Shown here in pieces: positions 16,050-24,719 of a stretch of 64,000 nucleotides of DNA. Each line of letters starts with the position of its first letter. Position 1 is the stretch's first letter. This DNA is from Firm-13 sp037143795 (lineage in GTDB: Bacteria; Bacillota; Clostridia; Saccharofermentanales; Saccharofermentanaceae). The notes under the pieces are model-generated. The model made no database searches. It worked only from the letters and a program-made list of their open reading frames with translations, and was not told the DNA's origin. The stretch is taken from contig JBAWXZ010000001.1 in assembly GCA_037143795.1 (NCBI GenBank), positions 124,001-188,000 on the forward strand, read 5' to 3'. The position numbers were made by a program, and so were the translations under genes.

Positions 16050-17630
16050 TTGGGGGTGAGTACCATAGATAAGTTATTCATAGGAATAGCAATTGGTCTC
16101 CTGGTTGGTGTTATCGGTATTATTACTGTAGTTGTCTTTTATCGCAAGGGATTTTCCGCGCGGCAGAAAAAATTACAGGAAGACATCGTAAAAGCTGATT
16201 CAGATGCAGAAAAGCTGGTTGGTGAAGCACAAAAGACTGCGGAGAGCCGAAAAAGAGAACTTCTTTTGCAGGCAAAAGAAGAAATAACCAAAGCAAAGGT
16301 TGAACTTGAGCGGGATGTCCGTGAGAGAAAAGCCGAGCTTGCCAAGGAACGTCACAGAATTGAACAAAAAGAAGAAACCCTTGACAAAAAACTGGAAAAT
16401 CTCGAGCAGAAAGAAGACGCGTTGGATTTACGTGTCAGTGATGTGCTCGCGATGGAAGAACATGCACGTGATCTGGAAAGACAGAAAGTATTTGAACTTG
16501 AACGAATTTCCAACCTGACCGTAGAAGATGCAAGAAATCTTGTTCTGGATCAGGCCCGTCTTGAGTACAGCCATGATATGGCTGCCCTTCTTAAACAAAT
16601 GGAAGAACAGACGAGGGAAGAAGCCGACAGAAAGGCTAAAGACATTATCGTCAGTTCAATACAGCGTTACGCTTCCGACTATGTATCCGAGGTTACCGTG
16701 TCCGTCGTTACATTGCCTAATGATGAAATGAAGGGCCGTATTATTGGACGTGAAGGAAGAAACATCCGCGCAATTGAGACAATTACGGGAGTTGACCTGA
16801 TAATAGATGACACGCCCGAGGCTGTTATCCTGTCAAGTTTTGATCCTGTTCGAAGAGAAATTGCAAGACTTACCATAGAAAAACTAATTGTAGATGGACG
16901 AATCCATCCTGCGCGTATCGAAGAGATGGCGCAAAAAGCCAAAAAAGAGGTCGCTCAAACCATTAAGCAAGAGGGTGAGCGTGCAGCATTCGATACGGGT
17001 ATCATCGGTCTGCATCCGGAGATAATCAAATATCTCGGCAAACTGCGTTATCGTACAAGTTACGGGCAGAATGTTCTGCAGCACTCGATCGAAGTTTGCT
17101 GGATCACAGGAATGATGGCATCGGAACTTGGTTTGGATGTTACATTTGCAAAACGCGCCGGTCTTCTCCACGATATCGGCAAAGCTGCTGATTTTGAAAT
17201 GGAAGGATCCCATATTGAACTTGGCGCGGACATCGCACGTCGTTACAAGGAAACTCCTGAAATCATCAATGCCATTCAGGCCCACCACGGTGACGTGGAA
17301 CCTGAGACATTGATTGCCGTTCTTGTTGCAGCTGCTGATGCAATTTCTGCTGCAAGACCAGGAGCCCGTCGTGAAAATCTGGAAACATACATCAAACGTA
17401 TCCAGAAACTCGAAGAGATTGCGACAAGTTTTGAAGGCGTTGAAAAATCGTACGCGATTCAGGCCGGACGCGAAATTCGTGTCATGGTTATTCCTGAAAT
17501 CGTCAGCGATCCGGATATGATTCTTAAGGCCAGGGAGATCTGTAAGAAGATCGAAGAAGAGCTTGACTATCCCGGACAGATCAAGGTAAACATCATTCGC
17601 GAAACTAGAGCGTCTGATTATGCCAAGTAA
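16050..17630 (+). CDS. rny: Ribonuclease Y
   Basis: A membrane-anchored endoribonuclease that starts mRNA decay in many Firmicutes. Order: an N-terminal membrane helix (within the first 35 residues), a long charged coiled coil (about 35-200), a KH RNA-binding domain (GRIIGREGRNIRAIE), and an HD domain (AGLLHDIGKA, AIQAHHGD). Length near 520 is standard. The start is unclear: the only strong ribosome binding site, GGGGGTGA at 16052-16059, lies over the TTG 16050 and GTG 16056 codons and points to ATA at 16065, after which the protein reads directly into the membrane helix. Coordinates give the longest conventional frame. ymdB follows, as in Bacillus. Confidence 0.95.
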   Translation: MGVSTIDKLFIGIAIGLLVGVIGIITVVVFYRKGFSARQKKLQEDIVKADSDAEKLVGEAQKTAESRKRELLLQAKEEITKAKVELERDVRERKAELAKERHRIEQKEETLDKKLENLEQKEDALDLRVSDVLAMEEHARDLERQKVFELERISNLTVEDARNLVLDQARLEYSHDMAALLKQMEEQTREEADRKAKDIIVSSIQRYASDYVSEVTVSVVTLPNDEMKGRIIGREGRNIRAIETITGVDLIIDDTPEAVILSSFDPVRREIARLTIEKLIVDGRIHPARIEEMAQKAKKEVAQTIKQEGERAAFDTGIIGLHPEIIKYLGKLRYRTSYGQNVLQHSIEVCWITGMMASELGLDVTFAKRAGLLHDIGKAADFEMEGSHIELGADIARRYKETPEIINAIQAHHGDVEPETLIAVLVAAADAISAARPGARRENLETYIKRIQKLEEIATSFEGVEKSYAIQAGREIRVMVIPEIVSDPDMILKAREICKKIEEELDYPGQIKVNIIRETRASDYAK

Positions 17631-17660
17631 TGTTTTTCCGTTTTAGTGTACGATCCTGAT

Positions 17661-17708
17661 AAAGGCGTTTTATCCTTGATGAGAATCAAAGGATAGAACG
17701 CCTTTTTT
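17661..17708 (+). terminator. Rho-independent terminator after rny
   Basis: A long imperfect stem (AAAGGCGTTTTATCCTT with AAGGATAGAACGCCTTT) with a T-run at 17703-17708. It should separate rny from ymdB at the transcript level. Confidence 0.85.
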
Positions 17709-17760
17709 ATGGTAAAATGATTTGGTGTCTTATACAATTTATGCATTATAGGGGGTGCCC

Positions 17761-18549
17761 TTGAACGTTCTTTTTATTGGAGATATTGTTGGCCAGCCCG
17801 GCAGAAAGATCCTAAGGGATAAACTCGGAGACCTTCGCCGGCAGTACGACGTCGATGTCTGTGTTGCCAATGCGGAAAACGCAGCTGCAGGTTTCGGCCT
17901 GACCAACCCGATTGCCCGTGATCTTTTCACCTTCGGCGTCGATATCATTACAATGGGCAATCATACATTCTCAAGGGCAGATCTTTTTCGATTTATAGAA
18001 TCAGAGAAACGCATCGTCAGGCCTGCCAATGTATCTGCTTCCTGGCCAGGATTTGATTATGCTCTTTTTGACGGCGGCGACAAAGGAAAACTACTTGTGT
18101 TTAATCTGCTCGGCCGGGTAGGCATGGATCCGTGTGACTCTCCCTATGTGGCTGCAGACCGGCTTCTGGCAAAGCATAAGGCGGAACTTGATGCACATAT
18201 GGTACTTGTTGATTTTCATGCAGAGGCCACTTCAGAGAAGCAGGCGATGGGTTATTATCTGGATGGCCGTGTATCGCTTGTAATAGGCACACACACACAT
18301 GTTCAGACAGCTGACGAAAAGATACTCGAACGGGGTACCGGCCACATAACAGATGCCGGTATGACAGGTGCAGCTTACAGCGTCCTTGGAATGGATGTCG
18401 AAATATCCCTGCGCCGCTTGGTTGATCAGCTTCCTGCGGCATATGTTCCGGCTGAAGGAAATGCAATGATTAATGGAGTATTTGCATCTTTGGATCCCAA
18501 ATCGGGGCGCTGCCTGGCTATCGAACGGATCCAGCTTTTTGAAACCTGA
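17761..18549 (+). CDS. ymdB: YmdB-type metallophosphoesterase (TIGR00282)
   Basis: A two-metal phosphoesterase; the B. subtilis homologue hydrolyses 2',3'-cyclic nucleotides and affects biofilm and sporulation decisions. The metal-binding motifs are GDIVG near the start (Asp8), NAENAAAGFG, MGNHTFS and the histidine pairs DFHAE and GTHTHVQT. The protein is 262 residues, the family norm. The start chosen is TTG 17761, served by GGGGGTG at 17751-17757; the GTG at 17755 is part of that site. rny lies upstream, as in Bacillus, but the usual follower spoVS is missing and lspA comes next. Confidence 0.92.
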   Translation: MNVLFIGDIVGQPGRKILRDKLGDLRRQYDVDVCVANAENAAAGFGLTNPIARDLFTFGVDIITMGNHTFSRADLFRFIESEKRIVRPANVSASWPGFDYALFDGGDKGKLLVFNLLGRVGMDPCDSPYVAADRLLAKHKAELDAHMVLVDFHAEATSEKQAMGYYLDGRVSLVIGTHTHVQTADEKILERGTGHITDAGMTGAAYSVLGMDVEISLRRLVDQLPAAYVPAEGNAMINGVFASLDPKSGRCLAIERIQLFET

Positions 18550-18621
18550 CTCATTTTCGGCCGCTGCATTAACTGAACCTGCAAGTTATCATCCAATATG
18601 TAGATGAAAGGGAAATATAAA

Positions 18622-19164
18622 ATGCTGTATGTACTGATTGCCGTCCTTGTTTTTTTTGACCAATACATTAAGAACTTAATAACTCAGAACATTGCTTTCG
18701 GAGGAGAGGTTCCTGTAATAGACGGGTTTTTCTCAATAGTTCACGCTACGAATACCGGCGGTGCATTCAGCTTCCTTGCCGAAAACGACTGGGGCATTTT
18801 CCTGCTTTCCGGTATTTCGATAGTTGTATCTGTTATACTCTTATATACACTTTACAGACTCCGCAGCAGGCATGTGTTTTGGATTCGTTTTGCCATAGCA
18901 CTTCTTGTATCAGGGACCATAGGCAACATGATCGACCGTATTCGTGTGAAATCGGTAGTCGATTATCTGATGTTTACATTCGGTACCTATACATTTCCAA
19001 TATTCAACCTCGCAGATATGTGTATTGTATGCGGATCCATTCTGCTTGCAGTACTGCTGATGTTTGACAAGACGCTATTCCGTACGAAAGAAGAGAACAT
19101 GAAAACCAGTCTTCCAACAGATGCGGATACAACAGAAGGGAAGAGTCCAACAAATGATGCATGA
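18622..19164 (+). CDS. lspA: Lipoprotein signal peptidase (signal peptidase II)
   Basis: A membrane aspartyl protease that removes signal peptides from diacylglyceryl-modified prolipoproteins. Four hydrophobic segments are visible. The catalytic aspartates are in GNMIDRI and FNLADMCIV, with the family TNTGGAFS block ahead. The start is ATG 18622, eight bases after AAAGGGA; an ATG at 18604 lies before that site. At 180 residues it is slightly long because of a polar tail (after FRTKEENMK) that overlaps the next gene. The lspA-rluD pair is a classic Firmicute arrangement. A client lipoprotein is encoded at 62.3 kb. Confidence 0.95.
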   Translation: MLYVLIAVLVFFDQYIKNLITQNIAFGGEVPVIDGFFSIVHATNTGGAFSFLAENDWGIFLLSGISIVVSVILLYTLYRLRSRHVFWIRFAIALLVSGTIGNMIDRIRVKSVVDYLMFTFGTYTFPIFNLADMCIVCGSILLAVLLMFDKTLFRTKEENMKTSLPTDADTTEGKSPTNDA

Positions 19165-20062
19165 AATTATCGTAGAAAAGGCAAATATGAGGCTTGATGT
19201 CTATATTTCCGAGAATGTGCCTGAAATATCCAGATCGTATGCGGTTTCACTGATTACGGATGGACTGGCACTTGTAAACGGCAGTAAGGCAAAACCTTCG
19301 GCCAAGACAGTCATTGGTGCGGTAATTACAATTGATATGCCGGAACCGCAAATGATGCATGCTCAGCCTGAAAATATTCCGCTTGACATTGTATATGAAG
19401 ATAAAGACCTCCTTGTCATCAACAAACCGCAGGGAATGGTTGTTCATCCGGCACCGGGACATGCTTCCGGTACGCTTGTCAACGCACTCCTTTATTACTG
19501 CAAGGGGCAGCTGTCGGATATTAACGGCGTAATTCGTCCCGGCATCATCCATCGGATAGACAAAGATACGTCCGGTCTTATGATTGCAGTCAAGAATAAT
19601 GAAATTCATGAAAAAATGGCTAAGATGATTGCCTCCCATGAAGTAGTCAGAAAGTATCGCTGCTGTGTATACGGTGTGGTTGATTCCGATAAGGGCACTA
19701 TTGATGCTCCGATCGGACGTTCTTCCACTGACCGGAGACGTATGGTTGTCAGAGCGGAAGGCAAACCTTCGATCACGCACTTTGAAGTGGTTGAGAGATT
19801 TGGCCGGGCTACGGATCTTTCCCTCATATTGGAGACTGGCAGAACCCATCAGATCCGGTCACATCTGGCATATATCGGATATCCTGCTATCGGGGACCCC
19901 ATTTATGCAGCTAAACGTACGACATACGGCATGGTCGGTCAGGCGCTGCACAGCAAATCGCTTTCTTTTGTGCATCCCTCTACCGGAGAGACGATTTCAC
20001 TTGAAATTGATCTCCCGAAGTACTATATCGATCTGGTTAATAAGCTTCGCGACCAGAACTGA
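19154..20062 (+). CDS. rluD: RluD-type 23S rRNA pseudouridine synthase
   Basis: A 302-residue RluA-family enzyme with an N-terminal S4 RNA-binding domain (MRLDVYISENVPEISRSYAVS, about residues 11-75) and a catalytic domain containing HRIDKDTSGLMIAVKN with the nucleophile aspartate, plus VVHPAPGH and GRTHQIRSHLAYIGYPAIGD. This architecture is that of RluD/YlyB, placed after lspA as in other Firmicutes. The start is ATG 19154 after GGGAAGAG, inside the lspA end. The exact rRNA position modified is inferred only from family. Confidence 0.92.
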   Translation: MMHEIIVEKANMRLDVYISENVPEISRSYAVSLITDGLALVNGSKAKPSAKTVIGAVITIDMPEPQMMHAQPENIPLDIVYEDKDLLVINKPQGMVVHPAPGHASGTLVNALLYYCKGQLSDINGVIRPGIIHRIDKDTSGLMIAVKNNEIHEKMAKMIASHEVVRKYRCCVYGVVDSDKGTIDAPIGRSSTDRRRMVVRAEGKPSITHFEVVERFGRATDLSLILETGRTHQIRSHLAYIGYPAIGDPIYAAKRTTYGMVGQALHSKSLSFVHPSTGETISLEIDLPKYYIDLVNKLRDQN

Positions 20063-20095
20063 CCGATGTTTTCGGAGAAAGAGAAATGATTGATT

Positions 20096-20941
20096 ATGCC
20101 ATCAGACCAAGCGGAAAATGATCCGGTGAAAGCATCCGTTGATCCGAATCCGGATGCAGCTGTCCCTTTGACACCTGCGGATTCTTCACTGCGCACCGGT
20201 AATGCAAAAGCTAAGAAGCGGTATGTAGAGAGTCTGCTTTTTATGATTCTTCTGCTTTTGTTCGGTACATTTCTCATGATACAGATCCGCGAAGGAATAA
20301 GCATGCAGGAGCAGCGTTCTTCTGCTAAAGAAAAGCATGAAGCATATCTGCTTCAACTTGATGATTTGAAGAGCGAAAATGACAAGCTTAAAGAGCAGAA
20401 CACCCTTCTGGCAGCACAGAAAGATACATTAACCGAGAGTGTACTTAATGAACAGGGCTATTCCGAGCTTGCTGAATCACTTGCCGGTATACGCAAGCTA
20501 GCGGGATTAACCATAGTTGACGGAGCAGGAATAACCATAACCCTGAGCGATTCAACCATTACTGACACGACCGATGTTAATCAATCCAGCCTTATCCACT
20601 CACAGGATGTTCAATATTTTGTCGATTTGCTCAAATCGGCAGGTGCTGAGGCCATTGCAATCAACGGGGAGCGAATCGTCTGCACAACAAGCATCATATG
20701 TACTGGGCCAACTATACGCGTGAATAACAGCCGGTATCCGGTTCCCTTTGTAATTACCGCAGTCTGCGATCCCAATACAACATATGATATACTTCAAAAT
20801 GATCCTCATATAATTTTCAGAATATCAGAAGGTGTCGAGATTTCTTTCAAAAAAAATGATTCGATTTCGATTCCTGCGTTTTCCGACGTTACCGTTATTG
20901 ATTCATTAAGCAAAGAGCTGGAGGTTGTAAATCCATCATGA
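20096..20941 (+). CDS. DUF881 family membrane protein (first of pair)
   Basis: A 281-residue protein with a polar N terminus, one membrane helix (near residues 48-65, SLLFMILLLLFGTFLMIQI), a coiled coil (DDLKSENDKLKEQNTLLAAQK) and an extracytoplasmic DUF881 domain (GLTIVDGAGITITLSDS ... AEAIAINGERIV ... INNSRY-like RVNNSRYPVPFVITAV). The family function is unknown; B. subtilis members YlxW/YlxX lie beside division genes. The start is taken at ATG 20096; TTG 20090 is an alternative and the ribosome binding site is weak. It overlaps its paralogue by four bases. Confidence 0.85.
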   Translation: MPSDQAENDPVKASVDPNPDAAVPLTPADSSLRTGNAKAKKRYVESLLFMILLLLFGTFLMIQIREGISMQEQRSSAKEKHEAYLLQLDDLKSENDKLKEQNTLLAAQKDTLTESVLNEQGYSELAESLAGIRKLAGLTIVDGAGITITLSDSTITDTTDVNQSSLIHSQDVQYFVDLLKSAGAEAIAINGERIVCTTSIICTGPTIRVNNSRYPVPFVITAVCDPNTTYDILQNDPHIIFRISEGVEISFKKNDSISIPAFSDVTVIDSLSKELEVVNPS

Positions 20942-21633
20942 AACGCAGAATGTCGTTATCTTCCGGAGCGATTATCGTATTTTTTGTTCTTGGATTGCTT
21001 ATTGCACTGCAGCTGAAGAACATAAATGCAAACAACCTTCAGGCATATTATGCCAAACAGGACCTGACAGAGTTACAGGATCAGGTCATGACACTAATGC
21101 GTGAGAATTCCGATCTTTCCGATCAGAATCAAAATCTCTCCGACCTTATCGCATCAATGGGGGATGAGCTTTCCGGGGATAATAAGTCCCTGCAGACGAT
21201 TATGGATGAAAAGCTTAAAGCAGAGATATTTGCCGGTCTCACTGATGTATCCGGCAGCGGTATTCAGGTAGTTATGGAACCGGGAACAGATGTTTCCGTC
21301 AAAGCATCGCGATTGCTTCTGCTTGTAAATGAACTCAGATCCTCAGGTGCCCTTGCAATAAGCATAAATGACGACCGTATTGTTGCTATGACGGAAATTC
21401 GTGATACCGGCTCAACGAATCCGCAGATTGTTATCAACGGCAATTCATATCCCGCTACTTCACAATTCATTATCAGGGCTATATATAAACAGGAGGATAT
21501 TAACCGTGGCCTGCAACTGGTCAATAATCTTATTGGGCAGCTGCAGACTGTTACTATAATGACTGTTTCATCAAGCGATACCATCTCCATTCCTAAACTC
21601 TCGGAAGACAGCTTGACTAACCGTGAAATATAA
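20938..21633 (+). CDS. DUF881 family membrane protein (second of pair)
   Basis: A 231-residue paralogue of the upstream protein. It has an N-terminal membrane anchor (about 8-26, GAIIVFFVLGLLIALQL), a coiled coil (LTELQDQVMTLMRENSDLSDQNQNL region) and the DUF881 domain with GSGIQVVMEPGTD, GALAISINDDRIV and VINGNSYPATSQFIIRAI. Tandem, translationally coupled copies (ATGA junction at 20938) suggest a hetero-oligomer in the membrane. In Bacillus the place before phoH is held by the sporulation genes yqfC-yqfD, so this pair occupies their position. Confidence 0.85.
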   Translation: MKRRMSLSSGAIIVFFVLGLLIALQLKNINANNLQAYYAKQDLTELQDQVMTLMRENSDLSDQNQNLSDLIASMGDELSGDNKSLQTIMDEKLKAEIFAGLTDVSGSGIQVVMEPGTDVSVKASRLLLLVNELRSSGALAISINDDRIVAMTEIRDTGSTNPQIVINGNSYPATSQFIIRAIYKQEDINRGLQLVNNLIGQLQTVTIMTVSSSDTISIPKLSEDSLTNREI

Positions 21634-21660
21634 GCTGACGAAAGGAAGTCAAACTGAAAC

Positions 21661-22635
21661 ATGAATGATAAAACAAGGGAAGCAGAAAAATATCCATATG
21701 ATAGAATCCGTGATCTTTCGGTAGGCAACGGTAAATTCATCAAGATTATTGAATCAGAACTGTCTGTGCAAATTGAAGCTGCGGAAGGAGGAATTCTCCT
21801 TTCCGGAAGCCCTTCAGCCAAAACGAAGACCAGGGAATTGCTGTCGTCCATTCAATATTTTCTTAAGAAAGAGGAAGAGATCGATGAACAGATCATCCGC
21901 TATTTTTGTACGCTGTCACTTGAAAACAGATTGGATGCTTTTTGCGAGTCGATTGAAGAAGTGATCCTTGTTACTCCCAAAGGTAAATCCATCCGCACAA
22001 AGACTCTGGGACAGAGAGTATATATTGATGCCCTTAAGCATAACGAACTTGTTCTTTGTATTGGCCCTGCAGGAACAGGCAAGACTTTTCTGGGCGTTGC
22101 AATGGCAGTTGCAGCCTTTCGAAACCGGGAGGTTTCTCGTATTATCCTTGCAAGGCCGGCAGTTGAAGCCGGAGAGCGACTAGGCTTTTTGCCCGGCGAC
22201 CTTCAGGAAAAAGTTGACCCGTATATGCGTCCGATTTACGATGCCCTGCATGAATTGCTTGGAGATGAAGCATTTTTGAAATATACTGAAAAAGGACTTA
22301 TTGAAGTATCCCCACTTGCTTTTATGCGTGGACGGACACTCGATGATGCATTCATTCTTCTCGATGAAGCTCAGAACACGACCATTGAACAAATGAAAAT
22401 GTTCGTTACAAGAATCGGAATGAATGCAAAAGCCTGCATTTGCGGAGATATTACGCAGGTTGACCTTCCCAGAGGGGTGAAAAACGGACTCACGGATGCA
22501 TCTATTCTTCTCCGGGATATTCCGGGAATCGGAATTGTATCCCTTTCCGACGCAGATATTGTTAGAAATCCATTGGTACAAAGAATAATAAGAGCATATA
22601 ATGACAGAAAAGAAAGGGGGACGATCGAATCATGA
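21661..22635 (+). CDS. phoH: PhoH family ATPase
   Basis: A P-loop ATPase related to helicase core folds and linked to RNA metabolism; it usually sits beside ybeY. An N-terminal KH-like region (about 1-65) precedes the ATPase. Walker A GPAGTGKT is at residues 135-142 and the Walker B LLDEAQNT at 233-240; RPAVEAGERLGFLPGD and GDITQVDLP are further family marks. Length 324 is standard. It overlaps pgpH by four bases, so phoH-pgpH-ybeY/era-recO is a single coupled unit. Confidence 0.95.
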   Translation: MNDKTREAEKYPYDRIRDLSVGNGKFIKIIESELSVQIEAAEGGILLSGSPSAKTKTRELLSSIQYFLKKEEEIDEQIIRYFCTLSLENRLDAFCESIEEVILVTPKGKSIRTKTLGQRVYIDALKHNELVLCIGPAGTGKTFLGVAMAVAAFRNREVSRIILARPAVEAGERLGFLPGDLQEKVDPYMRPIYDALHELLGDEAFLKYTEKGLIEVSPLAFMRGRTLDDAFILLDEAQNTTIEQMKMFVTRIGMNAKACICGDITQVDLPRGVKNGLTDASILLRDIPGIGIVSLSDADIVRNPLVQRIIRAYNDRKERGTIES

Positions 22636-24719
22636 AGCTTTCCGGCAATCCCAAACGCATTCTTCCGGTAATTTTTGTAGTGTTATTTGCATTCATTGTG
22701 ATCGGCCTTGTTTACTACGGTTCCATCCCTGTAAGGTATACGCTTACTCCCGGGACTGTCAGCAGTGTTGATATCACGGCTCCCCGTTCCGTAAAAGATA
22801 CAAATGAGACAAAAGCACGTGCAACAAAGGGTATGAATTCGGTTTTACCCATTTATGTCCGTTCCAAAGATATATCCGAAAAGGATATAAGTAATCTTAC
22901 AGAACTCTTTTCAATCTGTACCGGGCTTCGCAACGGCAATCTTAATCCGGATGGAACAGTTAAAGAACTCTACACGGATGTCAGCAACAAATTAATTGAG
23001 GCGGCAAAGAGCAATTTCGGGGTCGCGCTGACAGTCGATGAATCCTTTCAGCTCATTACTGCTGATCAGACACTTCTTGATTATATTCAGACCCAGTCTG
23101 TATCAATTGCTTCGCTGATCCTGTCTGATAAGATTGACGACGCGATGAAGGCACAGCAGATCGAAGAGCTGACTGCCAATCTTAATCCGTCACCAGGTTC
23201 CCTTTATGTGTCCAACTCGACGCTGGTTAAATCCCTTCTGATGAATTTTGTTAAACCGAACGCCATATATGATGAAGCAGCAACAAATGCCGCGCGTCAG
23301 GCGGCATACAATTCGGTTATTAACAATCCCGTCATGATTGAGAAGGGGACAAGGATTGTAAGCTACGGGGACGTAATTACACAGAACACCTACCAGACAC
23401 TAACCGATCTTGACCTGATAGAAAACAACAATTTTGACTATGCCCTTCTGGGCGGCATCATAGCCTATATGGTTATTGTTTTTACAATAATGGGATTGTA
23501 CCTCACGCGATTTGAGCCGGAGCTTGTTAAGGATCCGAGAGATATCATTGCCCTTTCGCTGTCGGTACTTCTGCCAATTATATGCGCCGTTTATTTTTCG
23601 GGATTTTCGACCCTGATTTCACCCGTGTATTTCACGGCTGTCATTGTAGCAACATATCTGGGCACGCAGTCGGGCATTGTTATTTCCCTTCTTCAGATAC
23701 TGATCATTCTGCCTATCTGCAAATTTGACGTGGAATTTGTTTTCACCTCATGTATCGGAATATTTGTGTGCGCTATGATTGCCGGCCAGAGGGGCAGGAA
23801 ATATAATTCAGCTTCATTAATCCTGCTGACATCCCTTGCATGCTTTCTGGCTGCCGTCGGCATCAACCTTGTGCTTAAATCCAGCCGGACAGAAATTCTG
23901 ATTTCGGCACTTTGGGCTGTCCTGGCGGGCTCCGTATCCGTTGTTGCATCCATTGGATTTATGCCGATCTTTGAACTGATTTCCAATACAGTATCTCCCG
24001 TCCGCCTGATCGATCTGTCCCAGCCGGGAAATCCGCTTTTGAAACGCTTGTTTGTTGAAGCACCCGGCACATCCCAGCACAGCATGATGGTTGCCAATCT
24101 GGCTGATTCTGCTGCGGAGTCGATCGGTGCCAACTCCCTTCTGGCAAAAGTCGGCGCATATTACCATGATATCGGCAAGTTGGAAAAACCGTTATTTTTC
24201 ACGGAAAATCAACAGGACGGAAATAATCCTCATGACGAACTTCCTCCTGAAGAAAGTGCCGGTATCATTACCGCACATCCGGACCAGGGAGTACGGCTTG
24301 CAAGAAGATATAGACTTCCGACCAGTATTGTCCGGATTATCCAGGAACACCACGGTTCAACTTTCCAGGCCTATTTTTATCACAAGGCGAAGACACAGGC
24401 AGTGGAAAACGGATTTCCTGAGCCTTCGATGAGCACTTTCAAATATCATTGCGCCATACCTTCTTCACGGGAATCTGCTGTTGTAATGCTTGCTGATACT
24501 TGTGAAGCAGCCATAAAGTCTACAGGAATCAAATCACTTGATGCAGCGGAAGAACTGTTCCGCAAGCTTATCAAGCAAAAGATCGACCAGGACCAATTAG
24601 TTAACTCCGGATTATCCTTTAATGATGTCGAATTAATTATTCGCTCATTTTTGCAGGTATATGCCGGCGTCTTCCATGAAAGGGTGAAATATCCAGATGA
24701 TACTACTATTCGTAAATAA
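22632..24719 (+). CDS. pgpH: PgpH-type HD phosphodiesterase (7TM-HDED)
   Basis: A membrane phosphodiesterase; homologues in Listeria and Bacillus hydrolyse cyclic di-AMP. Architecture: an N-terminal anchor (about 10-30), a large extracellular domain (about 35-270, starting with the TPGTVSSVDITAPRSVKD segment), seven membrane helices (about 275-465) and a cytoplasmic HD domain with TSQHSMMVANLADSAA, YYHDIGKLEKP (HD pair) and EEHHG-like IQEHHGS, then VVMLADTCEAA. Length 695 is usual. The start forms an ATGA overlap with phoH and the 3' end overlaps ybeY-era by 23 bases. Substrate is inferred from family. Confidence 0.93.
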   Translation: MKLSGNPKRILPVIFVVLFAFIVIGLVYYGSIPVRYTLTPGTVSSVDITAPRSVKDTNETKARATKGMNSVLPIYVRSKDISEKDISNLTELFSICTGLRNGNLNPDGTVKELYTDVSNKLIEAAKSNFGVALTVDESFQLITADQTLLDYIQTQSVSIASLILSDKIDDAMKAQQIEELTANLNPSPGSLYVSNSTLVKSLLMNFVKPNAIYDEAATNAARQAAYNSVINNPVMIEKGTRIVSYGDVITQNTYQTLTDLDLIENNNFDYALLGGIIAYMVIVFTIMGLYLTRFEPELVKDPRDIIALSLSVLLPIICAVYFSGFSTLISPVYFTAVIVATYLGTQSGIVISLLQILIILPICKFDVEFVFTSCIGIFVCAMIAGQRGRKYNSASLILLTSLACFLAAVGINLVLKSSRTEILISALWAVLAGSVSVVASIGFMPIFELISNTVSPVRLIDLSQPGNPLLKRLFVEAPGTSQHSMMVANLADSAAESIGANSLLAKVGAYYHDIGKLEKPLFFTENQQDGNNPHDELPPEESAGIITAHPDQGVRLARRYRLPTSIVRIIQEHHGSTFQAYFYHKAKTQAVENGFPEPSMSTFKYHCAIPSSRESAVVMLADTCEAAIKSTGIKSLDAAEELFRKLIKQKIDQDQLVNSGLSFNDVELIIRSFLQVYAGVFHERVKYPDDTTIRK

